Shown here piece after piece: positions 1 to 8,047 of a stretch of 64,000 nucleotides of DNA. The DNA comes from Mesonia oceanica. Lineage in GTDB: Bacteria > Bacteroidota > Bacteroidia > Flavobacteriales > Flavobacteriaceae. The translations under genes and the position numbers were made by a program. Every line of letters begins with the position of its first letter. The stretch's first letter is position 1. Location of the stretch: positions 62,001-126,000 of the forward strand of contig NZ_CABVMM010000008.1 in NCBI RefSeq assembly GCF_902499555.1, written 5' to 3'. The notes below the pieces were generated by a model, which was not told where the DNA came from, did no database searches, and saw nothing but the letters and a program-made list of their open reading frames with translations.

Positions 1-334
1 CCTTTTTCCAGATCCTATCGGCATAACCTTCAAATTATTGAAGAATTGTTGGAACAAAAGGCTATTTCTTTCAATTGAATGCGCTGGGATTTTATAAATC
101 TTCAATTGCTCAAACATACCTATCAATCCCTCATAGAAACGACTATTCTACTAAACGGTGAGGTCTAAAATCATTTTCCTCGGCTCTTTGGCGTAGCTTT
201 CACTTGGTTTAAGAAAGAAGCTTCTAAAGAAATCGGCCAGATTATCCGGTTTCGATCACGCGTGATTAAACACTAAGCCATTCCGCGGTCTTTAGGGTCG
301 CAATACTATTGTTTAATTATAAAACCATCAAACT
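1..334. other. Left-edge stretch without a confident gene
   Basis: Frame 1 is open from the window edge to a TGA at 76-78, so this could be the last 25 codons of a gene that starts outside the window. A second short open stretch ends in a TAA at about 283 and contains a WFKKEAS-like segment, but a stop codon lies just upstream. Neither piece can be assigned. The stretch is either a gene tail plus spacer or decayed coding sequence. Confidence 0.3.
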
Positions 335-505
335 ATGAAAACTTTCAAAAACTTATTAAGTATAACGTTTTTAATCCTGATAGCTTATTCGTGTGAGCCA
401 GAAGAATTACCTGACAGTTCGGTAAGTGACAACCAAAATATTACTGCTAGTACAGGAGATCAAGATGATGAAGTCATAGATAGAAAAGATAATAATCCAG
501 ATTAA
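335..505 (+). CDS. Small predicted lipoprotein (56 aa)
   Basis: A 56-codon open frame starts with ATG. The first 20 residues form a lipoprotein signal: a basic MKTFKN start, a hydrophobic stretch and a lipobox ending IAYSC with the lipidated Cys at about residue 20. The mature part is about 36 residues, acidic and polar, rich in D, E and N, with no further cysteines. It sits in front of a histidine kinase gene and is closed by its own terminator. The family is not recognised. A secreted or membrane-anchored ligand for the kinase is possible but is only inferred from position. Confidence 0.6.
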   Translation: MKTFKNLLSITFLILIAYSCEPEELPDSSVSDNQNITASTGDQDDEVIDRKDNNPD

Positions 506-532
506 TTTTTAATTAAATTCTTTTTCTTTAAG

Positions 533-561
533 AAGGCCTTGTTAACAACAAGGTCTTTTTA
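533..561 (+). terminator. Rho-independent terminator
   Basis: The arms CCTTGTT (537-543) and AACAAGG (547-553) pair perfectly around a 3-base loop. Flanking bases extend the stem, and a run of T follows from 556. It separates the small lipoprotein gene from the histidine kinase gene. Confidence 0.8.
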
Positions 562-599
562 TATTTTATAAATTTGTTTAATTTTTATTCTGAAACGTT

Positions 600-2579
600 T
601 TGTTTTTCAAATCACGTCATATTACAATATTTATATCTTTAATAGTTTTTCTCTTTTCTTGTACCCAAAAGGATGATGGAGATGAGGTTATTACGGAAAA
701 GCAGGATATTCAATCAATAAGGAAAAATGAATCTGATCAAGAAATAGACTTAAATAAAGATTACAACGCCGCTCTCAAGGAAGGTAACGATACTCTTAAG
801 AATAAAATGCTTCTCGATATATCTTATCGCTACTTGAAAACAAAAGATTCAACTATGTTTCTAAGGTCTAATAAACAGGCCAGAGAATTATCTATAACCA
901 TAGAAAATTCTGAGGGTACCGCAGCTACCTATTGGGATTTGGCTCAATTTTATCATAACCGTAATAAAGAAGACAGTGCTTATTATTACTATGATAAAGC
1001 CCAGAAAATATATCAAGAGTTAGGAGATCAACTTAATTCTGGAAGCCTGTTATTAAATATGGCAATTATTCAGAAGAATATTAGGGATTATACCGGTAGT
1101 GAGGTTACTACAACTAATGCGATTAATTTACTTGAACCTTTAGACGAATTTTATAGTCTATATATAGCTTATAATAACCTTGGTATTGTTTTCAATGAAT
1201 TAGAGGAGTACGAAAGGTCTCTTTATTATCACCACAAAGCGATAAGTAATTTAGAAAAATTAAAAAGTAAAAGAGATTTCCCTACCAGTTACAATAACAT
1301 AGGAGTGGTATACCATAACCAAGGTAATTATTCCGAAGCAATTGAATATTTTAGAAAGGCGTTGAGCTTTGATGAAAATATAGAAAACTCAGATCCTAAA
1401 TTGTATGCAATGCTCATTGATAATGAAGCTAATGCAAAACTTCATTTAGGGGATACGCTGGGAATTTATAAACAATTTGTAAAGGCTTTACAGATAAGGA
1501 AAGATATTGATTTACAGGCCGGAATTAGTATCAACCAGTTACATTTAGCTGATTATTTTTTACAAAGGGGAGATACGGCCAAAGCCATTAATTATGCCCT
1601 AGCAGCAAAAAAAGTTGCGAGGAATAGTCAAAATACCAGGGATTTACTCGCTTCATTGAGCTTTCTTTCCTTGGTCGTAAAAGATAGTGCATTAGTTTAT
1701 ACTAAACGCTATATAGTGATTAACGATAGCCTCCAAAAAAGGGAAAGGGCAGTAAGAAATAAATTTGCAAGAATACGTTTCGAGACCAATGAATATATTT
1801 CGGAAACAGAAAGGCTAAATAAACAAATGATTAGAATATCATTAATTTCCTTAACTGTTTTCTTTATTTTTGTATTGTTATATATCATTAAAGATCAGCG
1901 ATCAAAAAATAAATTGATTTCGCAAAAACAAAAAGCGAGTCAGGAGATATACGATTTAGTATTATCTCAGCAACAAGTAATTGAAGAAGAGCGGGAAAAA
2001 GAAAAGCGGCGGATATCACGTGAATTGCACGACGGAATTTTGGGAAGCTTATTCGGATTAAGAATAAGTCTTGATTCTTTAAACGATGATGATGACAATG
2101 AGAGTAAGCAAAAAAGAGCGGAATATATTCGAGAAATACAAAAAATTGCAGAGGAAATCAGGTTGATTTCCCATCAACTTAATAAAGATTCGCAGGTTGA
2201 TGTAGATTTTACACTATTACTAGAGCATTTTTTAAGTAAAAAGCCTGAAGGGATTAGTATTCAGTTAAAAATTCCGCATCCAATTGATTGGGAGTATATT
2301 GAGAATAATATAAAAATAAATATCTATCGAATCATACAGGAAGCTATTGCTAATATTTATAAGCATTCGCAGGCTACTTCGGTAGAAATATTGATTCATA
2401 AACTCAAAAACCGATTGATTATTGAAATTAAAGATAATGGAAAAGGTTTTGATCCTAATAATTCCACAGCGGGTATAGGCCTTAAAAATATGAAAAATCG
2501 AAGCCGAACTATGAAAGGTAAATTATCGATTACCACCAGTTCTGAAGGTACTTTAATAAAGCTTGTAGTAAAAATATAG
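600..2579 (+). CDS. TPR-containing sensor histidine kinase (HisKA_3 type)
   Basis: This 659-residue protein begins at a TTG codon; the next in-frame Met is far downstream, and the TTG start gives a good lipoprotein-like signal ending LFSC. Residues about 85-400 hold tetratricopeptide-type helical repeats (for example YNNLGIVFNELEEYERSL). One membrane helix lies at about 412-432, followed by a coiled coil. The HisKA_3 dimerization segment contains the phospho-accepting His in RRISRELHDGILG. The ATPase domain follows with an N box (EAIANIYKHS) and a G box (DNGKGFDP, GIGLKNM). It acts as the sensor of a NarL-type two-component system and is followed 15 bp later by its response regulator. The periplasmic-type TPR region suggests that it senses a protein or peptide. 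Confidence 0.9.
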   Translation: MFFKSRHITIFISLIVFLFSCTQKDDGDEVITEKQDIQSIRKNESDQEIDLNKDYNAALKEGNDTLKNKMLLDISYRYLKTKDSTMFLRSNKQARELSITIENSEGTAATYWDLAQFYHNRNKEDSAYYYYDKAQKIYQELGDQLNSGSLLLNMAIIQKNIRDYTGSEVTTTNAINLLEPLDEFYSLYIAYNNLGIVFNELEEYERSLYYHHKAISNLEKLKSKRDFPTSYNNIGVVYHNQGNYSEAIEYFRKALSFDENIENSDPKLYAMLIDNEANAKLHLGDTLGIYKQFVKALQIRKDIDLQAGISINQLHLADYFLQRGDTAKAINYALAAKKVARNSQNTRDLLASLSFLSLVVKDSALVYTKRYIVINDSLQKRERAVRNKFARIRFETNEYISETERLNKQMIRISLISLTVFFIFVLLYIIKDQRSKNKLISQKQKASQEIYDLVLSQQQVIEEEREKEKRRISRELHDGILGSLFGLRISLDSLNDDDDNESKQKRAEYIREIQKIAEEIRLISHQLNKDSQVDVDFTLLLEHFLSKKPEGISIQLKIPHPIDWEYIENNIKINIYRIIQEAIANIYKHSQATSVEILIHKLKNRLIIEIKDNGKGFDPNNSTAGIGLKNMKNRSRTMKGKLSITTSSEGTLIKLVVKI

Positions 2580-2594
2580 AAACACAGTGTTGTT

Positions 2595-3260
2595 ATGAAG
2601 AAGGAAGAGATAAATATTTTACTCGTTGACGACCATCATATGATCCTAGAAGGATATAAAAATGTACTTTCTAAAATAAAATCTGAAGATTATGATATTT
2701 CTGTCGAAACTGCTGATAATTGTGATACGGCTTGGGAAATTTTAAAGGGAAAGAAATTTGATATCGTTTTTTTGGATATCAACTTTCCTATTGAGGGGAA
2801 TAATAAAATACTATCAGGTGAAGATTTGGGAATTAAAATAAAAAAAGAACTTCCTGAAGTAAAAATAATAATCCTAACCGTTTTGGCAGATCCGTTTCGG
2901 CTTCACAATTTACTGCTGAATATTAATCCTGCCGGTTTCCTTATGAAAGGGGAAACCACTTCAGAAGAGCTCAAAAGATGTTTGTCGAAAGTTATTATTG
3001 CCCCACCATATTATGGATCAAAAATTTCAAAATTACTCCATTCAGAGATTAGTCTGAATACCTCCTTAATAGATGAAGTAGATAGAATTATGCTTTATCA
3101 GCTTTCTTTGGGAACAAAGACTAAAGACCTAACGAAATATGTACATCTTTCTTTAAGGGCAGTCGAAGACAGAAAGCGAAAACTAAAAGAAATTTTTGGA
3201 GTTAGCGGGCAGGGAAATAAGGCGCTATTAGAAAAAGCGAGAGAAAGTGGATATATATAA
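2595..3260 (+). CDS. Response regulator with C-terminal helix-turn-helix
   Basis: The 221-residue protein has an N-terminal receiver domain: acidic pair DD in LLVDDHH, phospho-acceptor Asp in FLDINFP, and the conserved Lys in LMKGE. The C-terminal 60 residues look like a helix-turn-helix of the LuxR/NarL kind (LSLGTKTKDLTKYVHLS, then RAVEDRKRKLKEIFGV), although the match is divergent. It lies directly behind the kinase gene in one operon. The first of the three repeated CGTGG operators begins 26 bp after its stop codon, making it the leading candidate regulator of the peptide/GLPGLI/TonB operons. That link is inferred from position. Confidence 0.88.
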   Translation: MKKEEINILLVDDHHMILEGYKNVLSKIKSEDYDISVETADNCDTAWEILKGKKFDIVFLDINFPIEGNNKILSGEDLGIKIKKELPEVKIIILTVLADPFRLHNLLLNINPAGFLMKGETTSEELKRCLSKVIIAPPYYGSKISKLLHSEISLNTSLIDEVDRIMLYQLSLGTKTKDLTKYVHLSLRAVEDRKRKLKEIFGVSGQGNKALLEKARESGYI

Positions 3261-3285
3261 ATCAAACAGCTTTTTCATTTTTATT

Positions 3286-3354
3286 AAACGTGGTTTTACC
3301 ACATACTAAATGTGGTTTAAATCAGGGTACTATATCTACCTTCTTATAGTTTTG
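3286..3354 (+). promoter_or_regulatory. Three-half-site operator plus promoter, copy 1
   Basis: Half-sites CGTGG (3289), CCACA (3299) and TGTGG (3311) alternate in orientation. A -7 type box TAGTTTTG starts at 3347, 36 bp after the third half-site. Copies at 11695 and 15694 have the same half-site starts (offsets 10 and 12 bp) and the same distance to a -7 box. The site lies between the response regulator gene and the first secreted peptide gene, in the place expected for an activator site. Confidence 0.75.
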
Positions 3355-3433
3355 TATAAATAACTAGCACGCGTGTAGGGGAGAATCTCGAAAATCCTAT
3401 AAAGAGAGTAGAGTTAATGAAAATTTTATTAAA

Positions 3434-3613
3434 ATGAAGAAGTTAGTATTTTTAGGAATAATGGGTGTATTTTTCTCATCAATGTATGCATCTACTCCAA
3501 CAGAAGTCAAAAAAGAAGTTCGTCAAGAGGCTGCTTCTTTCCCTGTCTATTGTGATGGAGTATATGCAGGGGAGGCAGATTCCATTCAAGAGGCCTGGGA
3601 TATGTGTGACTAA
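3434..3613 (+). CDS. Small secreted two-cysteine peptide (59 aa)
   Basis: A 59-codon frame starts with ATG. Residues 1-19 form a Sec signal peptide (basic MKK, hydrophobic core, SMYA end). The mature part of about 40 residues carries two cysteines, C40 in FPVYCDG and C58 in the C-terminal MCD. It aligns with the peptide at 11838-12056 through a shared pattern: C, G, then ADS(or T)-x-QEA-type residues and a final CD. Both peptides stand first in operons with the same operator and are followed by a terminator, then GLPGLI and TonB-type genes. No known family is recognised. A secreted signal, bacteriocin-like peptide or protein partner is possible. Confidence 0.75.
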   Translation: MKKLVFLGIMGVFFSSMYASTPTEVKKEVRQEAASFPVYCDGVYAGEADSIQEAWDMCD

Positions 3614-3682
3614 CTATAAGTGATAAAAACTTATAGTTAAATGGTGTACAATTTGAAATTTTTCAGATTGTACACTTTTTTT
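3612..3682 (+). terminator. Hairpin plus rho-independent terminator after the peptide gene
   Basis: A 10-bp perfect stem (3612-3621 with 3629-3638) overlaps the peptide stop codon. Right after it, GTGTACAAT (3644-3652) pairs with ATTGTACAC (3667-3675), followed by a run of seven or more T. Transcription should mostly end here, so the peptide would be made in excess over the downstream GLPGLI and TonB genes. Confidence 0.85.
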
Positions 3683-3700
3683 AAATAAAGAATCTTATTT

Positions 3701-4489
3701 ATGAAATATTTTATGTTATCAATTTTTTTGTTTTGCATTTCCCAACAAATGCAAAGTCAAAAAGGTATTGTTTATTATGGGCAAATAAAAAGTCCAGGAA
3801 TGAAAAGTGCTGCCGGTCCCGATTTAAACGCTTATTTGGTATTTAATAAGGAAAAATCTTATTACGTAACTGCAAAAGATTCTCTGGAAGAAGCAACTTC
3901 TCAAAATAAATCAATATATCGAGGAGAAGGGGAGCAAGTGGTGGCTTATAACGGTAATAAAACATTTAGATATGGAGAACAGGTTTTCTTTAACCGAAAA
4001 AAAGATAGTTTATGGTGGAGCCAACGTTTTGGTGGTAATATCTATATAGCAGAAAAAAAACCGGTTATAAATTGGAAGTTAAAATCTGAGACCAAGAAAA
4101 TAGGTGATTTCAAGGCGCATAAAGCCATAGGCGAATTTAGAGGGCGTACTTATACTGCTTGGTATACTTTAGAGGTTCCTTTACCGTATGGCCCCTGGAA
4201 ATTACAAGGATTGCCAGGATTAATACTAGAAGCTAGTGATGAACGAGACGAAATGTTAATTTATTTTAAAAGCTTAGAATATCCCACGGAAAACGAAGCT
4301 CATATTTCTCAAGTACAAAGACCAAAAGGAGAAGACGAGGGATGGCAAACCATTGAAGATTTTGAAAATATGCTGCGTAACAGTATAGAAAGAGCCTATA
4401 ATAGAATGGTTTTAAGAGCTGAAAGAAAAGAATCTGAGAAGCCTAAAAAACCAGTTTTTAGTGATATTTATATAGAGTCTTTTGAATAA
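3701..4489 (+). CDS. GLPGLI family protein
   Basis: This 262-residue protein has an N-terminal Sec signal peptide (about residues 1-19). The family hallmark GLPGLI is present in GPWKLQGLPGLILEA near residue 165, preceded by the usual segment in which a TAWYT strand leads to a Pro-rich turn. GLPGLI proteins are periplasmic or cell-surface proteins of unknown function, restricted largely to Bacteroidota. The stop codon overlaps the start of the TonB-type receptor gene (TAATG), so the two are translationally coupled and probably work together at the outer membrane. Confidence 0.9.
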   Translation: MKYFMLSIFLFCISQQMQSQKGIVYYGQIKSPGMKSAAGPDLNAYLVFNKEKSYYVTAKDSLEEATSQNKSIYRGEGEQVVAYNGNKTFRYGEQVFFNRKKDSLWWSQRFGGNIYIAEKKPVINWKLKSETKKIGDFKAHKAIGEFRGRTYTAWYTLEVPLPYGPWKLQGLPGLILEASDERDEMLIYFKSLEYPTENEAHISQVQRPKGEDEGWQTIEDFENMLRNSIERAYNRMVLRAERKESEKPKKPVFSDIYIESFE

Positions 4490-7143
4490 TGGCAAAAGGG
4501 TACCGAACACTTCTTCTGTTTTTTATTTTTTTTTTATTTCTTTTATGGAGTGTAAACTCACAAGTTATTATTGAAGGTAAAGTTACTGATTCGAGTAATA
4601 AACCTTTGGAAAATGCCAGTATAGTACTTTCAAATTCTGAGAATGAAATCATAGATTATTTATATACGGATAATACAGGGGAATTTAAATTCAATATCTC
4701 TCCAACAAATTTAATTTCTGATAGCTATGACATAGCTGTTAATTTGCTCGGATTCGAAGAACATATTCAAAAAGTAGCTCTTAATACTGATAAAAAGCGA
4801 TATACTCTTTCTTTTATTCTACAGGATAAAATAGAACACTTAAATGAGGTAGTTCTAAAGCCGGATGAAAAAATCTCAACAAATGGTAATGTTACCACAT
4901 TAAAAACCGCTCCATTTATAGATCAATCTGAAGAAAATGTTGAAGATGTTCTAAAAAAACTACCTGGGATAGAAGTACTCGAAGATGGAACTATTAAAGC
5001 TCACGGTAAATTTATAAAGAAACTTATGATCGATGGAGATGATATGTTTGCTAATGATTATCAGGTCCTTTCTAAGAATTTGGATGCGAAAACCTTAGAT
5101 GCAGTACAAATTATAGATAATTTTCAGGATAATCCTGTTTTGGCAAGAGTATTGGATTCTGATGATGTAGCATTAAACCTAGAACTAAAGGACGAATTTA
5201 AAAACGTCTGGTTTGGAAACGCTTCTTTGGGAGCTGGTTTAGAAGAAAGGATTAGAGGTACTGCCAATATTGGTTTGTTGAGAAAAAAAATAAAATTCTT
5301 TTATCTGGGGGATTACAATAATTTAGGAAACAAGGCAGTAGATCAATTAAAAGGCACTCCATCTTCCCTAAATTTAACTTCGGCATATCGTGAAGTAGAG
5401 ATAGAACCAGAAATAGAATCTGTATTTTCGATCAACAAGAACGAAAGCCAAATATTAAAAGACGATCAAAGTATTTTTAATAAAGCTTTCTTGAATTCGA
5501 TAGGATTAGTAACAAAAATTGAAAAGGATATTGAAATACGTGCTACCGGCTCATTCGCTCAAGATAATCAAAGACAACTTTTTTATTCACGATCTATTTT
5601 TAATGTAGAAGAAAATCCTGTGGAATATATTGAAGATAGTGATACTGACCATAAAAATAGTATTGGTTCAGGAGAATTGGAAATAAAATATACAGGAGGA
5701 GAGCGCTCGTACCTTAGAAATTTATTCTCTTATAAAAATCAACCTGAAAAATTTGATAATCAACTTATTTTCAATAATAATAGCGTAAATCAAGATTTAA
5801 ATAAGAAAGAATACGCATTATACAATCACTTAAACTACAGCTATGCATTAGGGAAAAATACAGTTTTACATAATTATACCTACGTTGGTCAAACCCAACT
5901 CTCCCAAGATGCAACAATTAATTCTCTTGGCTTAAACAATTTTTTTGATTTTACCAAAAAGTCAAAAATTTATCAAAATAATAAAGATGAACTAAATGTT
6001 TTTGGAATTAACACCAATCTATTTTCAGAATTTGGAAATTTCACTAATCGATTATCCTTAGGGTATGAGATCTTTGAGGAAGATAGGCAAACTAAGTTAA
6101 GTTCACCCTCGGAAAATTTTGAAGTAGATAGCCTAAAAAATGATTTAAATTATAAACGTAGAACGTTTAATTTAAAAGAAAGTATCGGTTATAAATTTTC
6201 AGAAAAAGCGAAACTTACACTAGGGATTTCAATGGAAAGATTAGACCTTACCACTGATTCTAACGAAAAGGAGAAATGGATTTTTAATCCACAAATAGAC
6301 TTAGATCTCCGAAAATTAAAAATAGGACGTTTTGTTTTTGGTTATGAAAATACTTACGCTGTTCCAGATTCTCACTTATTGTTTCAGAATTATCAATTAA
6401 ATACTTATAATTCTTTGGTGCGTGGTACTAATACTATATATTTAGTGGAAAAAGATGTATACAAATTCTATTATAAATGGGCTAACGAGTTAGAGTCCCA
6501 AGCACTTACCTTTAGAATAAAATACGACGATTTTAAGGGTAATTATTCGACTACAAATCAAATAGGAGAGAATCTTAGGTTCTTCTCTTATCAAGTTATT
6601 GAAGGTTCTAACCGTATATCTGCTAATTTAGATTTTACCTCTTTCTTTGATGATTTAAACCTATCTACAAATCTAAGAACATCTCAAAACTGGGGGATAC
6701 AACCTATTCAGGCCAATTCACAGGATTTTAATGACTTAAAAACCTATTCGTCGAATTATTTGATTTCCGGTACAACCTATTTTAAAATTCCCTTAAATTT
6801 TAGATTTCGATTCAACTTAAATTTAAGCGAATCAGATTATAACAATGTAATATCAAAAACTCAATGGAGCAATTACTCTTTAGCTTTGAATTATAAACTG
6901 TCTGAAAAATGGAATTTGAACATCAAGAATGATTATTATAAGATGCCAAATAGTTCCTATTATTTTTTAAACAGTACTTTAAAATTCCAGCCAGATTCTA
7001 ATTTTTCGTATAAATTATTTTTCAATAATTTGGGAAATGAAAAGAATTTTAGCACGGTAGTAATTGACGAATTCACCACGTATGAATCAAATATCAGATT
7101 ACTTCCTCGTTATATTTTTTTCAGTGTAAAATATAGGTTTTAA
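4489..7143 (+). CDS. Outer-membrane TonB-dependent receptor-like barrel with carboxypeptidase-regulatory-like domain
   Basis: This 884-residue protein has a signal peptide, then a carboxypeptidase regulatory-like beta domain (about 30-115: VTDSSNKPLENASIVL and GLGF-like turns). A plug-like domain with DVLKKLPGIEVLEDG and KLMIDGDDMF (about 155-190) follows, then a long barrel ending in the aromatic YRF typical of outer-membrane proteins. It is paired with GLPGLI and preceded by a secreted peptide gene. The paralogues at 8048 and 12963 share the LKKLPG(I/N) plug motif. The likely role is transport or display of a peptide-type substrate; the substrate itself is not visible. Confidence 0.85.
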   Translation: MAKGYRTLLLFFIFFLFLLWSVNSQVIIEGKVTDSSNKPLENASIVLSNSENEIIDYLYTDNTGEFKFNISPTNLISDSYDIAVNLLGFEEHIQKVALNTDKKRYTLSFILQDKIEHLNEVVLKPDEKISTNGNVTTLKTAPFIDQSEENVEDVLKKLPGIEVLEDGTIKAHGKFIKKLMIDGDDMFANDYQVLSKNLDAKTLDAVQIIDNFQDNPVLARVLDSDDVALNLELKDEFKNVWFGNASLGAGLEERIRGTANIGLLRKKIKFFYLGDYNNLGNKAVDQLKGTPSSLNLTSAYREVEIEPEIESVFSINKNESQILKDDQSIFNKAFLNSIGLVTKIEKDIEIRATGSFAQDNQRQLFYSRSIFNVEENPVEYIEDSDTDHKNSIGSGELEIKYTGGERSYLRNLFSYKNQPEKFDNQLIFNNNSVNQDLNKKEYALYNHLNYSYALGKNTVLHNYTYVGQTQLSQDATINSLGLNNFFDFTKKSKIYQNNKDELNVFGINTNLFSEFGNFTNRLSLGYEIFEEDRQTKLSSPSENFEVDSLKNDLNYKRRTFNLKESIGYKFSEKAKLTLGISMERLDLTTDSNEKEKWIFNPQIDLDLRKLKIGRFVFGYENTYAVPDSHLLFQNYQLNTYNSLVRGTNTIYLVEKDVYKFYYKWANELESQALTFRIKYDDFKGNYSTTNQIGENLRFFSYQVIEGSNRISANLDFTSFFDDLNLSTNLRTSQNWGIQPIQANSQDFNDLKTYSSNYLISGTTYFKIPLNFRFRFNLNLSESDYNNVISKTQWSNYSLALNYKLSEKWNLNIKNDYYKMPNSSYYFLNSTLKFQPDSNFSYKLFFNNLGNEKNFSTVVIDEFTTYESNIRLLPRYIFFSVKYRF

Positions 7144-7248
7144 TAGCCGCTTATTCTTTATTAATTGATAAGGATATAGCTTTTGCCTCCCAACGGTTAT
7201 TCGTTCTAAACCTGTTTTAAATCAGAGTCCTTATTGGGGTAATAAAAT

Positions 7249-7282
7249 AAATTCCCTAGAGATTAATTCTTCCAGGGAATTT
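7249..7282. terminator. Bidirectional terminator
   Basis: AAATTCCCT (7249-7257) pairs with AGGGAATTT (7274-7282), with A/T runs on both sides. It lies between two convergent genes, the rightward TonB-type receptor and the leftward GLPGLI gene, and can serve both. Confidence 0.7.
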
Positions 7283-7312
7283 ATATTAATCATATTTCTT
7301 TTGACGAATTGT

Positions 7313-8044
7313 TTATTTTCCTTTTTCCACTTTATTCTTAAAGTTCTTTTTTCTAACAAAAATCTCTTCGAGGGAATAAGCTTTTTCATTTAAATTGAAT
7401 TTATCTTTTTCAAACATTGAATTAAACTCAGATTTTTGGGTATAAGAAACCGAAGTAACTGAAACATTTTGAAAAAAACTGTTTGCCTCTAACACTAAGC
7501 CCGGTAAACCATAAAAAATATAGGGGCCAGCATCTATTGCAATTTCAGTCGTGAACCAAACGTATAATCCGGGCATATTTTCTAAAATTGCTTTAGTGCA
7601 ACTATATCCTTCAATGTCCTTCTTTTCAGACGTTATCGTCCATTTAAGGTCTTTTGAATTTCCTGTAAATGAAAATTCAGATTCCATAAAAACCTCTTTG
7701 CCTTTTAAAGATCCATCAGCGTCTTTTTTAATGAACTCAGTATACCCGGATACACTTACCCCAGGGATTTTATGGATAGAATCTAAAACATATAATGATT
7801 CTTTACTCTTTTTGTCATAATATAAAGTATTATAGTTTTTATACTCTGACATTAGTTGCATTACTTTATTATATTCGTCAGGATCTTGAATCTGCTTTTT
7901 AAGCATATTCACTAAAAATTCGGATACACTATTCGTAGTATATTTTACCTGTAGAATTTCATTGCTCTCCTGAGCTTTCATCACTAAACTTATAGTGAAT
8001 GTCAATAAAAATAGATAGATTTTTGTTGTTTTCATTTTGATCAT
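7313..8044 (-). CDS. GLPGLI family protein
   Basis: This 243-residue protein (or 240 from the Met at residue 4) has a Sec signal peptide ending VMKAQ. The hallmark is present as GPYIFYGLPGLVLEA. It is the last gene of a leftward operon and follows the TonB-type barrel gene with only a few bases between them. The gene order is reversed compared with the rightward operons, where GLPGLI comes first, and no small cysteine peptide gene is seen here. Confidence 0.9.
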   Translation of the reverse strand: MIKMKTTKIYLFLLTFTISLVMKAQESNEILQVKYTTNSVSEFLVNMLKKQIQDPDEYNKVMQLMSEYKNYNTLYYDKKSKESLYVLDSIHKIPGVSVSGYTEFIKKDADGSLKGKEVFMESEFSFTGNSKDLKWTITSEKKDIEGYSCTKAILENMPGLYVWFTTEIAIDAGPYIFYGLPGLVLEANSFFQNVSVTSVSYTQKSEFNSMFEKDKFNLNEKAYSLEEIFVRKKNFKNKVEKGK

Positions 8045-8047
8045 TTT

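Noticed and set aside
3286..3318. The CGTGG/CCACG dyad as a transcription terminator of the response regulator gene
   Set aside because: The stem is only 5 bp, has no T run, and is conserved with a third half-site and a downstream promoter box at two other loci.
7551..7820. Rightward 89-codon frame antisense to the GLPGLI gene
   Set aside because: The opposite strand encodes a signal peptide and the GLPGLI hallmark, so this frame is a shadow.
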